Source: Desulfurobacteriaceae bacterium (GTDB lineage: Bacteria > Aquificota > Aquificia > Desulfurobacteriales > Desulfurobacteriaceae). Taken from it: a DNA stretch of 64,000 nt. The stretch spans positions 124,001 through 188,000 of the forward strand of contig JALUGO010000030.1 of NCBI GenBank assembly GCA_027051905.1, given 5' to 3'. Under the pieces are notes generated by a model. It saw only the letters and a list, made by a program, of their open reading frames with translations, did no database searches and was not told the origin of the DNA. Position 1 is the stretch's first letter; the number at the start of each line of letters is the position of its first letter. The translations under genes were made by a program, and so were the position numbers. Shown in pieces: positions 62,444 through 64,000 of the stretch.

Positions 62444-63114
62444 ATCCTTTTGAAGATACTAAAGCCTTTGTTGAAATGGTAAAGTTGAGCAATATTGAGC
62501 CGGATTTAAAACAGATAGCTGTTTTTTTCCCGGATGCTCTGCTTATCGGGGATGAAGATTACAGAGATTCTGAATTTGGAAAAGGACTTTTTTGTCTTAT
62601 GCACACAGACCCGTACAGATTTTCAAGAATAGTAGAATGTCATGTGAACAACTATAACGTTTTAGGATACAGACTAATAAAAGAAAATCAGGCTCCTGAA
62701 GGAAAACTTGTAGGGATGTTCATCCTTTCCATAGCTGTTAAAAATGCCGGTTTTGAGTTATTTAATGAAATGCCCCGCCCTGAATACTTTAAAGCAATTT
62801 TAGATATGTTTAAACATATAAAACTTGATGAAATTGATAAAGCTTTAAAAAGCATAGAACCACCGCAGGGAGTAAAGGAAGAATTTAAAGAGCTCTTAAC
62901 ACCATATTTTTACTGGCAGGAATATAAAAAGAGCATAAAAGAACTTAAGGAAGAATATGTTTGGGCCTTTCTTGCACATCTTAACTCAATATTCTCTGCA
63001 TTTTTCCTGATTTCTTATCGCCAATATGCTAAATCTTCACAAGGAAAAGAATCTAATGTTATCCAACTGCAGGGAAATGTAGGAAAAGTCACTTTGAAAT
63101 ACCCCGGTTCTTGA
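62431..63114 (+). CDS. Hypothetical 227-aa protein
   Basis: Not recognised. Helical, with hydrophobic stretches (GMFILSIAVKNAGFELF and FLAHLNSIFSAFFLISY) that are borderline for membrane association. ATG at 62431 inside the previous gene's end. Third of three consecutive orphan genes. Confidence 0.7.
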   Translation: MDKINPFEDTKAFVEMVKLSNIEPDLKQIAVFFPDALLIGDEDYRDSEFGKGLFCLMHTDPYRFSRIVECHVNNYNVLGYRLIKENQAPEGKLVGMFILSIAVKNAGFELFNEMPRPEYFKAILDMFKHIKLDEIDKALKSIEPPQGVKEEFKELLTPYFYWQEYKKSIKELKEEYVWAFLAHLNSIFSAFFLISYRQYAKSSQGKESNVIQLQGNVGKVTLKYPGS

Positions 63115-63213
63115 AAAGTCTTATAATCCTAGTTCTTTTTTAACTTTAGTACGTGAGAGAGATTTTGCAGGGGAATTTGATATGATTTAGACGAATAAGA
63201 TTGGGATTTAGCT

Positions 63214-64000
63214 GTGGACTTATTTGCTCAAAGCAAGTCAAAAAAGAATAAGAAATTAAGAGCTGTTAAGATTCTGGATTACACTGTAGATCAGGTAGAA
63301 CCTCTTAGCTTATTGGATGGGTTTAAAGAATTAAAAGCTGTAACTTTTTCTTCTTCCCTATCTATGCTTAGGAAACTGTATGAAATAGGATTTTCAAAAG
63401 TAAACCTTGTAATTTCTCTTTCAGAAGATTTTAAGGAAACTAAAGAGCTCAATTTAGTTAGGCTCTTGACTGAAGAGGGAGACGAAATCTCCAAGGTTGT
63501 ACCGAGGCTTGATTTTGAAGTTAAATATTTTCCTAAGAGTCATTCAAAGTTTTACATACTTCGGAAAAAAGATGGAACAAAGAGATTAATTCTTGGAAGT
63601 TTAAACTTTTCAATTCCAGCCTGGTCGGGAAAACAGCAGGAAGAAGTTTTGTATAGTGATGATCCTAATTTAGTTGAATTTTACGAAGAGGTGTTTGATC
63701 AAATATGGAATTCCTCAAAGGAGATTGTCGATTCAAAATCAGTTAATCGTGAACTACAAAAAAAGAATCTTACACTTAACATAGAAAACTTGAATCTAAC
63801 CCCTGAAAATTTAGAAATTATTAAAAAACTTTATAATCTAACTATGGGAATAACAATAAAAAATCTCATGACAAGTATAAATCCTAAGATTCTTAAAATT
63901 CAGGCAGAAGAAGAGAAAAAGAAGTTGAATAAGATTTACTCAAATATTTCTAAAATGACTTCCCTAAAAGAGAGCTTATTGATATCTCCTGCAGAAAGGG
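63214..64000 (+). CDS. PLD-domain protein, 3' end outside window
   Basis: The frame is open to the window edge (262 codons). It contains one phospholipase D-type motif: HSKFYILRK starting at residue 110, then RLILGSLNFSIPAW, that is HxK...GSxN. N-terminal PLD domains of this kind occur in front of DEAD/SNF2-like helicases in defence and mobile loci; whether a helicase follows cannot be seen. GTG at 63214 is the first usable start but has only a weak ribosome site, so the start is uncertain. Confidence 0.7.
   Translation, partial: MDLFAQSKSKKNKKLRAVKILDYTVDQVEPLSLLDGFKELKAVTFSSSLSMLRKLYEIGFSKVNLVISLSEDFKETKELNLVRLLTEEGDEISKVVPRLDFEVKYFPKSHSKFYILRKKDGTKRLILGSLNFSIPAWSGKQQEEVLYSDDPNLVEFYEEVFDQIWNSSKEIVDSKSVNRELQKKNLTLNIENLNLTPENLEIIKKLYNLTMGITIKNLMTSINPKILKIQAEEEKKKLNKIYSNISKMTSLKESLLISPAER

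Noticed and set aside
63115-63213. Possible in-frame start or small gene before the PLD protein
   Set aside because: All frames contain stops and no ribosome site precedes an ATG; TATAAT at 63122 has no matching -35 box at proper spacing.
53439-64000. Prophage or transposon
   Set aside because: No integrase, transposase, terminase, capsid or portal gene is recognisable, and no flanking direct repeats or tRNA target were seen at the edges within the window. The island may still be mobile with genes beyond 64 kb.

Overview
The window looks like a chromosomal segment of a thermophilic, Gram-negative, motile bacterium of the Aquificota, most likely Desulfurobacteriaceae (Desulfurobacterium/Thermovibrio type). 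This is an inference from gene content: lipid A synthesis (lpxB), a flagellar export and rod/hook cluster, FeoAB iron uptake, a NikKMLQO-type nickel importer, a selenocysteine tRNA, very tight gene packing with many 4-20 nt overlaps, frequent TTG/GTG starts and Lys/Glu-rich proteins.

Layout. 1-14.2 kb: a truncated TPR-like gene, then flgB-flgC-fliE-fliF-fliH-fliI-flgD-flgE-fliL-fliN-fliO-fliP-fliQ-fliR-flhB on the plus strand, meeting a minus-strand motE-like/fliJ-like/PilZ group. fliG and fliM are not in the cluster. 14.2-23.4 kb: a MagIII/Nth-type glycosylase, a PHP phosphoesterase, tRNA-Sec, radA, feoB-feoA, two small membrane-protein genes, pyrophosphatase and a chemoreceptor. 23.4-28.3 kb: a porin gene and the nickel uptake operon, divergent around a palindrome-bearing promoter region. 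28.3-53.4 kb: core housekeeping genes (lon, galU, carA, lpxB, prfB with its programmed frameshift, cysS, mazG, mtnA, a partial type II secretion platform gspK-L-M-N, ruvAB, serA), interrupted at 49.9-51.8 kb by an AT-rich restriction-modification pair.

The R-M pair encodes an NPPY adenine methyltransferase and a protein that appears to belong to the R.PabI family, restriction enzymes that excise adenine from GTAC rather than cutting the phosphodiester bond. GTAC is strikingly rare across the window by eye, which fits a long-resident GTAC system.

53.4-64 kb is an AT-rich accessory island of mostly unrecognised genes. It contains (a) an operon-like set: a protein with a 12-residue tandem repeat placing cysteines at residues 23, 35, 47, 59, 71, 83 and 107, whose 3' part is in another frame; a stand-alone HslU-like AAA+ ATPase; and two orphan proteins. 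It contains (b) two divergent nucleotidyltransferase (AbiEii/MenA-like) modules separated by about 470 nt holding 11 copies of RCGTGT, many one helical turn apart, plus a 16-bp AT palindrome. It ends with (c) three orphan genes behind a good promoter and the start of a PLD-domain protein cut by the window edge. I see no transposase, integrase or CRISPR array.

Across the core part, the palindrome GGAGCTCC recurs about every 1.3 kb in all three codon phases, like a HIP1-type highly iterated palindrome or an uptake signal, and is nearly absent from the accessory regions.
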